Positions 1 through 5,463 are shown, counted from the first letter of the stretch. The stretch: DNA of 5,722 bases from an uncultured Blautia sp. (GCA_934394595.1 CAKRRX010000157.1:1-5722); one strand, 5' to 3'. The notes: a model not told the origin generated them from the letters alone. Program-made: numbers and translations.

Positions 1-3
1 GTA

Positions 4-32
4 TTTACTTTGATACATCCCTATGCTAAAAT
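4..32 (+). promoter_or_regulatory. Candidate sigma-A promoter for the riboswitch transcript
   Basis: A -35-like TTTACT (4-9) is followed after 17 bp by TAAAAT (27-32), giving a predicted transcript start near position 39. The -35 matches the consensus at four of six positions and the -10 at five of six, and the spacing is ideal. It is the best pair I could find upstream of the riboswitch. It would leave about 70 nt of leader before the aptamer, including a small inverted repeat at 77-99. This is inference from base pattern only. Confidence 0.4.
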
Positions 33-111
33 GAATCAAAAAGTTAAACAGCCAACAACAAGATCATAATCACATCTCAGAAACCTTCTGCGTTTCTGAT
101 AAAAACTGCAT

Positions 112-184
112 AAAATAGGGCAAAGCAATCGAAAGGTTGTGACGCAAAGCTACAGGGCCTGTAAAATGGCAGCCAGTTGCACGG
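112..184 (+). ncRNA. c-di-GMP-I (GEMM-I) riboswitch aptamer
   Basis: The conserved GEMM-I blocks are present in order. GGGCAAA (118-124) is followed by a first hairpin CAATC-GAAA-GGTTG (126-139) with a GAAA tetraloop, then the invariant ACGCAAAG (142-149). Next comes a receptor-type second hairpin whose arms are GCT/AGC (149-151 with 171-173) and GCC/GGC (157-159 with 168-170), and finally TTGC (177-180), which closes onto GCAA (120-123). The family binds cyclic di-GMP. The middle G of GGG (119) corresponds to the G that favours c-di-GMP, where an A would favour cGAMP. A terminator lies just downstream, so control is probably by transcription termination. CCAGTT (173-178), which carries the 3' closing strand, can instead pair with AATTGG (187-192), giving a possible alternative fold. 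I cannot decide from this whether c-di-GMP turns the operon on or off. Confidence 0.88.
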
Positions 185-194
185 TGAATTGGTC

Positions 195-229
195 GAGGGT
201 ATTGTTATGTGAACAGTACTCTTTTTTTT
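195..229 (+). terminator. Riboswitch expression-platform terminator
   Basis: GAGGGTATTGTT (195-206) pairs with AACAGTACTC (212-221) around a 5-nt loop, with a two-G bulge on the 5' side, and eight T residues follow (222-229). This is a classic intrinsic terminator. It sits between the c-di-GMP aptamer and the first gene, so it is best read as the expression platform of the riboswitch, not as the end of an upstream gene. Confidence 0.8.
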
Positions 230-258
230 AGGTTAAACCGGTAAAAGGAGCAGGGAAT

Positions 259-837
259 ATGAACGAAATGGATTACGAAAAATATCGACAGAAGATTGAA
301 AGTATGGACATGGTGTTCCAGAAACTGATTTTTCTGGAAGAATCAGAAACCGAAGAACAGCTGAACCAGAGAATACCGTTTTTGCTGGAAGCAGTAGGTA
401 ATTATACAAAGTCAGACAGAGTATATATCTTTGACTGGATTCCTGTTTCAGAAGAAAAATACCACAATACCTTTGAATGGTGTAGGGAAGGTGTACGTTC
501 CCAGCTGGAAATACTTCAGAATGTCCCTGTGATCTGCATGTCAAACTGGCATGAACGCTTTGAACAGGGGGAAAGTATTATTCTGGCAGATGTAGAAGAG
601 ATTCGTTATACCATGCCGTCAGAATTTGAATTGCTGACCATGCAGGATATTTATTCAGAAATAGCAGTTCCTGTATTTTATAAAAATCAGCTGAGTGGAT
701 TTATCGGACTGGATAATCCGGAAGTAAGTTTTCTGGAAATATCAGCCAAACTTATGCGAGATGTAGGCATCCATCTGAATTATGTAAGAGAAAACAGAAA
801 GATCTTAAGTCAGCTGCAGAACAAAGAAAACCACTGA
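259..837 (+). CDS. Stand-alone GAF-domain protein under c-di-GMP riboswitch control
   Basis: This 192-residue soluble protein is almost entirely one GAF-type sensor domain. A short N-terminal helix (about 4-30) is followed by the domain at about 33-175. It resembles the GAF modules that sit at the N-terminus of many Lachnospiraceae diguanylate cyclases and phosphodiesterases. Landmarks are SDRVYIFDW (52-60), NTFEWC (70-75), MSNWHERF (94-101), IAVPVF (135-140) and SGFIGLDNP (146-154). There is no signal peptide or membrane segment. After a short C-terminal helix the frame stops at NKENH, where relatives usually continue into a linker and a GGDEF domain. I find no such domain downstream in any frame. 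An AAAAGGAG ribosome site (243-250), 8 nt before the ATG, supports the start. The XRE gene follows 32 nt later, so both are probably one c-di-GMP-controlled transcript. The ligand is unknown. It may be a sensor partner or a relic of a GAF-GGDEF protein. Confidence 0.82.
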   Translation: MNEMDYEKYRQKIESMDMVFQKLIFLEESETEEQLNQRIPFLLEAVGNYTKSDRVYIFDWIPVSEEKYHNTFEWCREGVRSQLEILQNVPVICMSNWHERFEQGESIILADVEEIRYTMPSEFELLTMQDIYSEIAVPVFYKNQLSGFIGLDNPEVSFLEISAKLMRDVGIHLNYVRENRKILSQLQNKENH

Positions 838-869
838 TATACTACTATAACAAAAAGGAGAAAATACAC

Positions 870-1124
870 TTGGATTCATGGAAATTAAATTCAAATGAAG
901 AATCGAACGAAGACTTTTTTGCTGCCAGACTTGCAGCATTAAGAGAGAATCATCAGGTTTCAGCTCGCAAGATGAGTCTTGCACTGGATCAGAATTCCAG
1001 CTACATCAACCGTATCGAAAACAAAAAAGCGTTTCCTTCCATGCAGGTGTTTTTCCAGATATGTGATTATCTGGACATCACTCCAGGTGCTTTTTTTGAA
1101 TGGGGGGGGGGTAAACATGTCTGA
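870..1124 (+). CDS. XRE-family HTH regulator, N-terminal part, frame broken at a poly-G run
   Basis: As read, this gives 84 residues from a TTG start with a good AAAGGAG site (854-860) 9 nt upstream. Residues 16-74 form a Cro/CI-type helix-turn-helix: FFAARLAALRENHQVSARKM holds the first helices, and SLALDQNSSYINRIENKKAF holds the recognition helix with the typical YIN-IE core. It resembles the short XRE regulators common in Lachnospiraceae, which continue into a helical C-terminal tail of about 45 residues. Here the frame runs into ten G residues (1102-1111) and stops at TGA 1122-1124 after WGGGKHV. The missing tail is encoded immediately downstream in another frame (1117-1260). With nine G residues the two would join as a 129-residue protein. 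It lies 32 nt behind the GAF gene, so probably shares its transcript. It is probably a DNA-binding regulator, with targets unknown. The split could be a phase-variable state, a mutation or a sequencing error. Confidence 0.75.
   Translation: MDSWKLNSNEESNEDFFAARLAALRENHQVSARKMSLALDQNSSYINRIENKKAFPSMQVFFQICDYLDITPGAFFEWGGGKHV
1102..1111 (+). repeat. Poly-G homopolymer (10 G) inside the XRE gene
   Basis: Ten consecutive G residues interrupt the reading frame at the junction between the HTH domain and the helical tail. Such a run is conspicuous in A/T-rich DNA and prone to slipped-strand mispairing. Nine or twelve G residues would give an open frame through to 1260; ten, as here, gives early termination at 1124. 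The run also lies 5 nt upstream of the ATG at 1117, so it could partly act as a G-rich ribosome site for the downstream frame. Confidence 0.85.
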
Positions 1125-1260
1125 TAAAATCCAGAAAATCATCCCCATTCTGGAAAGGCTGACACCCCGGCAGCTGGAGATGATCAACGAGCTGGCAGTA
1201 GAGCTGGCAGAGCTGAACGAGAAAGACTCTTCGGAGAAACAGAATTTAATGGAAATTTAA
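1117..1260 (+). CDS. C-terminal helical segment of the split XRE regulator
   Basis: This frame encodes 47 residues from ATG 1117 and overlaps the stop of the preceding frame (ATGTCTGA). The sequence, with segments KIQKIIPILERLTPRQLEMI and NELAVELAELNEKD, is predicted to be two amphipathic helices. It closely matches the tail that follows the HTH in Lachnospiraceae XRE regulators, where it probably supports dimerisation. I therefore read it as the C-terminal part of the gene at 870, displaced by one base in the poly-G run. It could also be translated separately by coupling, since the ATG overlaps the upstream stop and follows the G run. The last residues (NLMEI) and the TAA stop lie inside the TTTAATGGAAA repeats of the adjacent REP-like element, so the natural C-terminus was probably altered when that element arrived. 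Confidence 0.6.
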   Translation: MSDKIQKIIPILERLTPRQLEMINELAVELAELNEKDSSEKQNLMEI

Positions 1261-1311
1261 TGGAAATTAATGGAAATTTAATGGGGTCAGACCCCATTAA
1301 ATTTTTATAAA
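1245..1311. repeat. REP-like element copy 1, with tandem 11-mers
   Basis: A perfect 15-bp inverted repeat has AAATTTAATGGGGTC (1274-1288) and its complement (1290-1304) around a single A. On its left are near-tandem units: TTTAATGGAAA at 1245-1255 and 1256-1266, TTAATGGAAA at 1267-1276, and TTTAATGGGG at 1277-1286. The right flank, TTTTTATAAACAAA, is shared with copy 2 except for one base. Transcribed, it would form a GGGG/CCCC hairpin with a UCAGA loop and an A/U stem, and might stop transcription after the XRE gene. The same core occurs at 3903-3947 and 4997-5077. A REP-associated transposase begins at 5532. Confidence 0.8.
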
Positions 1312-1637
1312 CAAATACATAAATGCACAGGAAAAGTTCTTTTGAATTTATCTATATAGTTTATAACGAAAACAAGGAGAAGAAGTGACATGAAGCATAT
1401 TGAAAATCCAGACATATGGAACGTTTGACTGTAATGAAAGAATCAATCATGAGATATTTCAATACCGGCAATGCAGGTGAATGTGGACTTCACGGATGTT
1501 GATGCTGCATGTAATCATTATAAATGGCCGCTGATACGGTTTCCAATGGAACGGTATGTACACATAGATTATCATATTTGTGGTTTGGGTTTTTATAATG
1601 TGATATATGAAATCATAAAAGATTCAGAGGTGATTTT
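1312..1637 (+). other. Gene-poor stretch with short frames, possibly a decayed small gene
   Basis: No intact recognisable gene lies here. There is a good AAGGAGA site (1374-1380) ahead of ATG 1390, but that frame encodes only MKHIENPDIWNV before a stop at 1426-1428. A second short frame follows at 1416-1502 (28 residues, ending GECGLHGC) and a third at 1471-1641 (56 residues from ATG 1471). The third overlaps the TTG start of the AraC gene by four bases (TTGA). The opening words resemble small Lachnospiraceae proteins beginning with an IENPDIE-type motif, from memory only. The overlapping frames fit a gene broken by frameshifts. A leader peptide or chance is also possible, and none of the frames is supported as a functional protein. 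Confidence 0.3.
1594..1599 (+). promoter_or_regulatory. Possible -10 box for the AraC-family gene
   Basis: A perfect TATAAT lies 38 nt before the TTG start. I see no good -35 sequence at 16-18 bp upstream, so if this is a promoter it may depend on an activator. Confidence is low because TATAAT arises easily in such A/T-rich DNA. Confidence 0.25.
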
Positions 1638-2543
1638 TTGAAAAATTTACAAGATGATTTTATAGAGGTTTTGTTCGCTGACTGGTGTGGTAAACATAGT
1701 TTTCATGATGGGAAAAATACCACAGGGCTGCCCTATGTGAATGTTTACACATGTGAAGGGGAAGAGATTCCAATGCCTCAAACCGAAAACATGTATATTT
1801 ATTTCATTGTTCGTGGAACATTACGACTGAATATTATGGGGATTGACAGGGATTTTCAAAAAGGCCAATATCTTGTTTCTACGATAGGTACGCCGGATAT
1901 GGGACATATTTTCAGGGAGAATAATAGAGATTTTTTTGCGGTTTCTCTTGAGTTTGCCCCAGGCAGTGTGGCGGATGTTTTTACAAAGCTGCCAGATACC
2001 ATGATCTCCCAGATTTCCGGAAAGGGCTTTGAGAAGAGCGTTATAGAGAAATCAGACAGGGAGATTTCCTTCCAGGTTTTGCGGATTCTTGATGTTGCAT
2101 ATAGTGCAATAGAGGGGGAATATATTGGAGAGAGTATTCGGAATGAGATTCTTTTTTATATTTTTTGCGGAACATTCGGAGCAGATCTTTTCCAAAAGAT
2201 GTGTAGACTCCAAAGCAGCAAAGAAATATACACAATATATGTATGGATCAGGAAGCATTACAAAATGGATTTTTCGGTGGAGAAACTAGCTGAAAAATGT
2301 AACATGAGTGTATCTTCTTTTCATAAGAAATATAAGGATACTACAGGGATATCGCCGGTGCAGTTCCAAAAGCAGCTTCGCCTGGCAGAGGCACGTCGTC
2401 TGCTGATAGAAGGGAAAAGGAATGTCTCGCAGGCTTCTGAGGAAGTAGGTTATAAGAATTTCTCGCAATTTATCCGAGAATATAAAAAAGTGTATGGTGT
2501 CTCTCCCAAAAATGATGTGAAACGAATGCAGGATTTTTCGTAG
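1638..2543 (+). CDS. AraC-family transcriptional regulator (AraC_N-type)
   Basis: This is a 301-residue cytoplasmic DNA-binding protein. Residues about 30-190 form a cupin-like sensing domain (for example MYIYFIVRGTLRLNI at 52-66 and FQKGQYLVSTIGTPDMGHI at 73-91), in the style of the AraC_N (PF06719) group. The C-terminal part holds two helix-turn-helix units: FSVEKLAEKCNMSVSSFHKK (212-231), and VSQASEEVGYKNFSQFIREY (263-282) followed by KKVYGVSP (283-290), the usual AraC signature. The length is typical of the family. The TTG start is chosen because a strong AGAGGTGA site (1626-1633) precedes it with 4 nt spacing and the frame is closed upstream by TGA at 1608-1610. A terminator at 2681-2714 separates it from the amidase gene. 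The adjacency suggests it may sense a small molecule and control that gene, but the target and effector are inferred. Confidence 0.9.
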   Translation: MKNLQDDFIEVLFADWCGKHSFHDGKNTTGLPYVNVYTCEGEEIPMPQTENMYIYFIVRGTLRLNIMGIDRDFQKGQYLVSTIGTPDMGHIFRENNRDFFAVSLEFAPGSVADVFTKLPDTMISQISGKGFEKSVIEKSDREISFQVLRILDVAYSAIEGEYIGESIRNEILFYIFCGTFGADLFQKMCRLQSSKEIYTIYVWIRKHYKMDFSVEKLAEKCNMSVSSFHKKYKDTTGISPVQFQKQLRLAEARRLLIEGKRNVSQASEEVGYKNFSQFIREYKKVYGVSPKNDVKRMQDFS

Positions 2544-2680
2544 GATTGAGTGATTTTTCAGGAGTTTTATGCAAGATTTATTTAAAAGTATATTATATAA
2601 TGATTCCATTCTATAAGAGAAGGCTTCGACAATAGATGGCAATAATGTTGTGATAATTAATAGTGTATTTTTGAGTAGCA

Positions 2681-2714
2681 AAGGTGCTGAGATGTTTATC
2701 TGGCGCTTTTTTTT
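2681..2714 (+). terminator. Intrinsic terminator between araC-type gene and amiE
   Basis: The arms AGGTGCT-G-AGAT (2682-2693) and ATCTGGCGCT (2698-2707) pair around a GTTT loop with one bulged G and some G-U pairs. They are followed by a T run (2707-2714). It most simply ends the AraC-family transcript. A TATAAT at 2596-2601 upstream raises the alternative that it is an attenuator in the amiE leader. Confidence 0.75.
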
Positions 2715-2771
2715 GTTATAAAAATTAATTTGCGAAACGAATTACAGGATTCATTTGACAGATCAGATGAC

Positions 2772-2778
2772 GAGGAGG
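2772..2778 (+). promoter_or_regulatory. amiE: Ribosome binding site fixing the amiE start
   Basis: GAGGAGG lies 8 nt before ATG 2787. The open frame could be extended upstream to a TTG at 2730, but that would add 19 unconserved residues and lacks a ribosome site. The protein from 2787 begins MTHGDISSS, matching the known N-terminus of the family. Confidence 0.9.
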
Positions 2779-2786
2779 AATCAATT

Positions 2787-3812
2787 ATGACACATGGAGA
2801 TATTTCATCAAGCGCAGATTGTGTAGGTTTGGCAGTAGTAAACTGGAAAATGCCGCGGTTACATACGAAAGAAGAAATAAAAGAAAATTGCCTTAAAATA
2901 GCCGATTATATTAAAGGTCTCAAACAGGGACTTCCGGGACTTGACCTGGTTGCTTTTCCTGAATATTCCACTCATGGAATCATGTATGATTTTGATGAGA
3001 TGATGGAAAATGCAACAACAGATGACGGATTTGAAGTAGAGATTTTCAAAAAAGCTTGTATCGATAATCATGTTTGGGGTACTTTTTCTCTTACAGGTGA
3101 GAGACATGAGGAACATCCAAACAAGGTTCCTTATAATACGCAGATTCTTATTAACGACAAAGGAGAAATTGTTCAGAAATATAGAAAGATCATGCCCTGG
3201 TGTCCAATCGAAGGTTGGTATCCGGGAGACAGGACTTACGTTACAGAAGGTCCTAAAGGGTTGAAGGTTTCTCTTATTATTTGTGATGATGGTAATTATC
3301 CTGAAATCTGGAGAGACTGTGCCATGAAAGGTGCAGAACTTATCATCAGACATCAGGGATATATGTATCCTGCAAACCAGCAGCAGATTGCTCTGCCACC
3401 GGTAATGGCATGGTGCAATAACGTGTACACCGCTGTAGCAAATGATACGGGTTATGATGGAGTATATTCTTACTTTGGTCATTCAATGATCTGTGGATTT
3501 GATGGACGTGTTCTGGGAGAGTGCGGCACAGAAGAAAATAGTTATCAGTATGCACAGCTTTCTATTTCTGCAATACGAGATGCCAGAGCAAACTGGCAGT
3601 CACAGAATCATCTGTACAAACTCCTTCACAGAGGATATACAGGTACGATCAATTCGAAAGAAACCAAATATGGTGATTGTGATTGTCCATACAGTTTCTA
3701 TGAAGAATGGATTAAAGATCCGGTGGCTACTCAGAAAAAAGTCGAAGAAATGACACGTAGCATGCCGGGAGTGAAATACGCTCCCATTGATGGAATTCCA
3801 TATGACAAATAA
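2787..3812 (+). CDS. amiE: Aliphatic amidase AmiE (EC 3.5.1.4)
   Basis: This cytoplasmic nitrilase-superfamily enzyme hydrolyses short aliphatic amides (acetamide, propionamide and similar) to the carboxylate and ammonia. It has 341 residues, close to the roughly 345 of Pseudomonas and Bacillus AmiE, and is recognisable along its whole length. The catalytic residues fall at the classical numbering: Glu59 (FPEY), Lys134 (KYRK), Glu142 (CPIEGWYPG) and nucleophile Cys166 ([13 protein letters not shown]). Other hallmarks are [11 protein letters not shown] (101-111), VYSYFGHS and [13 protein letters not shown]. These favour AmiE over formamidase AmiF, which has ICDDGMFPE-type sequence at the nucleophile. 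The C-terminus is also family-like ([17 protein letters not shown]). It lies after an AraC-family gene and is closed by a strong terminator at 3843-3894, so it is probably monocistronic. Likely roles are nitrogen or carbon scavenging from amides; the actual substrate range is inferred. Confidence 0.96.
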   Translation: MTHGDISSSADCVGLAVVNWKMPRLHTKEEIKENCLKIADYIKGLKQGLPGLDLVAFPEYSTHGIMYDFDEMMENATTDDGFEVEIFKKACIDNHVWGTFSLTGERHEEHPNKVPYNTQILINDKGEIVQKYRKIMPWCPIEGWYPGDRTYVTEGPKGLKVSLIICDDGNYPEIWRDCAMKGAELIIRHQGYMYPANQQQIALPPVMAWCNNVYTAVANDTGYDGVYSYFGHSMICGFDGRVLGECGTEENSYQYAQLSISAIRDARANWQSQNHLYKLLHRGYTGTINSKETKYGDCDCPYSFYEEWIKDPVATQKKVEEMTRSMPGVKYAPIDGIPYDK

Positions 3813-3842
3813 TTACCTGCTTTGCCACTAACTTTACGAAGG

Positions 3843-3894
3843 AAAGGTTTCATGCTATCATTGTTCTGTTAATGATAGCGTGAGACCTTTTTTT
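3843..3894 (+). terminator. Strong intrinsic terminator after amiE
   Basis: AGGTTTCATGCTATCATT (3845-3862) pairs with AATGATAGCGTGAGACCT (3871-3888) around an 8-nt loop as an 18-bp stem with only G-U wobbles, and a T tract (3888-3894) follows. It lies 30 nt after the amiE stop. Confidence 0.92.
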
Positions 3895-3902
3895 ATTGTG
3901 AG

Positions 3903-3947
3903 TTTATAAAAATTTAATAGGGTCTGACCCCATTAAATTTTCATAAA
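3903..3947. repeat. REP-like element copy 2
   Basis: The inverted repeat has two 22-bp arms (3903-3924 and 3926-3947) around a single T, with only two mismatches, and the core AGGGTCTGACCCC. It is the reverse-orientation form of the core seen at 1283-1295 and 5036-5048. The right side, CCCCATTAAATTTTCATAAA, is shared with copy 1 apart from one base. It begins 8 nt after the amiE terminator and ends 20 nt before the transglutaminase start. Confidence 0.8.
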
Positions 3948-3967
3948 CAAAACAGCAGGAGACAAAA

Positions 3968-4990
3968 ATGGAACAATACTACTACAATCATATGGACAAG
4001 CAGAAGCAGGCTGTTTATCACAAAATCCTGCAGGGAATCATGAGCCTGGATGATGAATTTCAGGTTCCACTACTGGAAGGAGAAGACTTATATAATTTAT
4101 TTTTTCAGCTTCGGTTGGATCATCCTGAGATTTTTTGGGCAACAGGATATAAATATCGTCATTACAAGAATTCGCCGAATATGATTTTTATTCCGGAATA
4201 CTTGTTTGATAAAGGCAAGATCAAAGAACATCAGAAAGCAATGAAGTCTCGGGTTGAGAAACTGGTACGCCCAGCTCAGAACCTTTCTGAGTGGGAAAAA
4301 GAAAAATATGTGCATGACTTTATCTGTCAGAATGTGCATTATGATAAATTGAAAAAAGCATATTCACATGAGATAATTGGTCCCCTTGGACAGGGCGTGG
4401 GAGTATGTGAAGGAATCGCCAAGGCAGTTAAAGTCCTTCTTGATGCACTGGGTGTCTGGTGTGTGATCGTGATATGTGGAAACAATCCAGAGAAAGGAAT
4501 TAAATATCGTCATACCTGGAATATTGTCAGGATCAGTGGTGAGTACTATCACCTGGATGTAACCTTTGATAATACACTTGGAGGCAGCGATAAAGCAGAA
4601 GAAATTCGGTATGACTATTTCAACCTTGATGATAAGCATATTTTTAACGACCATGAGCCGCTGATCGCCATGGCACCACGTTGTACAGATAATGATCACT
4701 TTTACTATAAAGAGAAGAAACTGTCTTTTACCAAAGAAGAAGATGTATATAAACGCTCCCTTCAGGCAGCAAAAAAAGGAAAAACAATGACTTTTCACTG
4801 GCGTGGAGGGTATTTGACGAGAGAGGTTCTAAACGAACTTCTTGCTCTGATCCGCAAAACTGGCAAAGAAAAAAACAAAACAGCTATTGTCAGTGTTAAC
4901 TGGCCTCAGGCTGTAATACGTCTATACTATACAGAAGCTCAGATCCAGGAGAGCATTACTATGGAAGAGGCCAATGAAGGAGAAAAATAA
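3968..4990 (+). CDS. Transglutaminase-like (cysteine protease fold) protein, intracellular
   Basis: This 340-residue protein has a transglutaminase-core domain at about 105-225. The catalytic triad is visible: Cys147 in GVGVCEGIAKAVKVLLDALG, His182 in YRHTWNIV and Asp197 in YYHLDVTFD, followed by the usual YFNLDDKHIFNDHEP segment (217-231). The N-terminal 100 residues are helical with an LDHPEIFW motif (50-57) often seen in these Firmicutes proteins. The C-terminal 90 residues are unassigned. There is no signal peptide or membrane segment, so it should act in the cytoplasm, as a peptidase or amidase or with an unknown cross-linking role. Substrate and pathway are unknown. The ATG is supported by AGGAGA (3957-3962) 5 nt upstream. 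The gene stands alone, with REP-like palindromes on both sides (3903-3947 and 4997-5077) and the amiE terminator upstream. Confidence 0.85.
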   Translation: MEQYYYNHMDKQKQAVYHKILQGIMSLDDEFQVPLLEGEDLYNLFFQLRLDHPEIFWATGYKYRHYKNSPNMIFIPEYLFDKGKIKEHQKAMKSRVEKLVRPAQNLSEWEKEKYVHDFICQNVHYDKLKKAYSHEIIGPLGQGVGVCEGIAKAVKVLLDALGVWCVIVICGNNPEKGIKYRHTWNIVRISGEYYHLDVTFDNTLGGSDKAEEIRYDYFNLDDKHIFNDHEPLIAMAPRCTDNDHFYYKEKKLSFTKEEDVYKRSLQAAKKGKTMTFHWRGGYLTREVLNELLALIRKTGKEKNKTAIVSVNWPQAVIRLYYTEAQIQESITMEEANEGEK

Positions 4991-4996
4991 GGGAGA

Positions 4997-5077
4997 TTTT
5001 TATAAAGTTTTAATGGAAATTAATAGAATTTTAATGGGGTCAGACCCCATTAAAATTCTATTAATTATTTATAAAAA
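4997..5077. repeat. REP-like element copy 3, longest perfect palindrome
   Basis: Perfect 24-bp arms (5018-5041 and 5043-5066) flank a single A, with the core GGGGTCAGACCCC at 5036-5048. An outer pair, TTTTTATAAA (4997-5006) and TTTATAAAAA (5068-5077), extends the symmetry. The left part, TTTAATGGAAATTAAT, is shared with copy 1. It starts 6 nt after the transglutaminase stop and may also terminate that transcript. Near-perfect pairing well beyond the core shows that the structure is selected or recently arrived. Confidence 0.85.
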
Positions 5078-5101
5078 ACCTCTAAACCCACAGAGAAACT
5101 A

Positions 5102-5130
5102 TTGTGAAATACTATCATGAATGATATAAT
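5102..5130 (+). promoter_or_regulatory. Promoter of the orphan XRE gene
   Basis: TTGTGA (5102-5107) and a perfect TATAAT (5125-5130) are spaced by 17 bp. Transcription would start near 5137, about 20 nt before the start codon. The spacer and the first bases of the -10 are covered by the palindromic operator candidate at 5109-5127. Confidence 0.65.
5109..5127. promoter_or_regulatory. Operator-like palindrome, copy A
   Basis: The sequence ATACTATCATGAATGATAT contains the perfect dyad TATCAT-GA-ATGATA (5113-5126). It overlaps the -10 box of the XRE gene. The same 19 bases, with one change, occur in reverse orientation at 5490-5508 ahead of the transposase. Position and duplication suggest a repressor site, probably bound by the XRE protein itself. 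Confidence 0.6.
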
Positions 5131-5157
5131 GACAAAAATTACTGATGAGGAATGAAT

Positions 5158-5463
5158 ATGGAAGATAAAATAGAAATATATCAGATAGAAAAAGATCTAA
5201 GAGATAAGCGTTTGGCAGTATATATTGCGAATGTTCAGAAACAGGTTCAGAAAGACTCCGAACAGATTATTAAGGAACTTGTGGAAGAGAGGCACCGCCA
5301 GAAAAAAACTCAGCAGGAGATGGCAGATATAACTGGAGTGAGAGCATCCAATATCGCCAGATTCGAGAGTGCATGCAGCGTGCCGACATTGGTTATGTTG
5401 GAAAAATATGCTAATGCATTAGGGAAACATATAGAGATAAGAATATGTAACGACGAACAGTAG
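5158..5463 (+). CDS. Orphan HigA-like XRE-family regulator
   Basis: This 101-residue DNA-binding protein has a helical N-terminal arm (about 8-45, rich in K, E and Q) and a C-terminal Cro/CI-type HTH at about 40-92. Landmarks are IIKELVEERHRQKKTQQEMA (37-56), the recognition helix around ITGVRASNIARFESA, and the closing LEKYANALGKHIEIRI. This architecture is typical of HigA-type antitoxins, which usually sit beside a RelE/HigB toxin. No toxin gene is visible upstream to 5079 or downstream to 5531. I chose ATG 5158 because GAGG (5147-5150) lies 7 nt before it, whereas the in-frame ATG 5152 would be only 1 nt from that site. It has its own promoter with an operator-like dyad, so it is probably autorepressed. 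A second copy of the dyad ahead of the transposase suggests that it also controls that gene. Confidence 0.85.
   Translation: MEDKIEIYQIEKDLRDKRLAVYIANVQKQVQKDSEQIIKELVEERHRQKKTQQEMADITGVRASNIARFESACSVPTLVMLEKYANALGKHIEIRICNDEQ

Noticed and set aside
77..99. Inverted repeat TCAGAAAC/GTTTCTGA in the leader before the riboswitch
   Set aside because: An 8-bp hairpin with no T run on either strand, so not a terminator. It may be a leader hairpin, but nothing supports a function.
2286..2681. Reverse-strand open frame across the AraC HTH region
   Set aside because: It runs opposite conserved HTH codons and ends in the terminator region; no sign of a real gene.
2755..2760. Perfect TTGACA resembling a -35 box for amiE
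   Set aside because: The matching -10 position would fall at about 2778-2783, over the ribosome binding site, where there is no TATAAT-like sequence.
2730..2786. Longer amiE start at TTG 2730
   Set aside because: No ribosome site, unconserved extra residues, and GAGGAGG sits correctly before ATG 2787, where the family's N-terminus begins.
2859..3482. Long reverse-strand open frame opposite amiE
   Set aside because: A shadow of the strongly conserved amidase, with no ribosome site and no recognisable protein features.
3855..3878. TATCATT and AATGATA arms resembling the operator dyad
   Set aside because: They are part of the 18-bp terminator stem after amiE, spaced 8 nt apart instead of adjacent, and not at a promoter.
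4364..4798. Reverse-strand open frame opposite the transglutaminase-like gene
   Set aside because: The hydrophobic, Cys/Phe-rich translation is typical of antisense to a Lys/Glu-rich gene; no ribosome site or family match.
5152..5157. Upstream ATG for the orphan XRE gene
   Set aside because: It lies 1 nt after the GAGG site; ATG 5158 has the normal 7-nt spacing.
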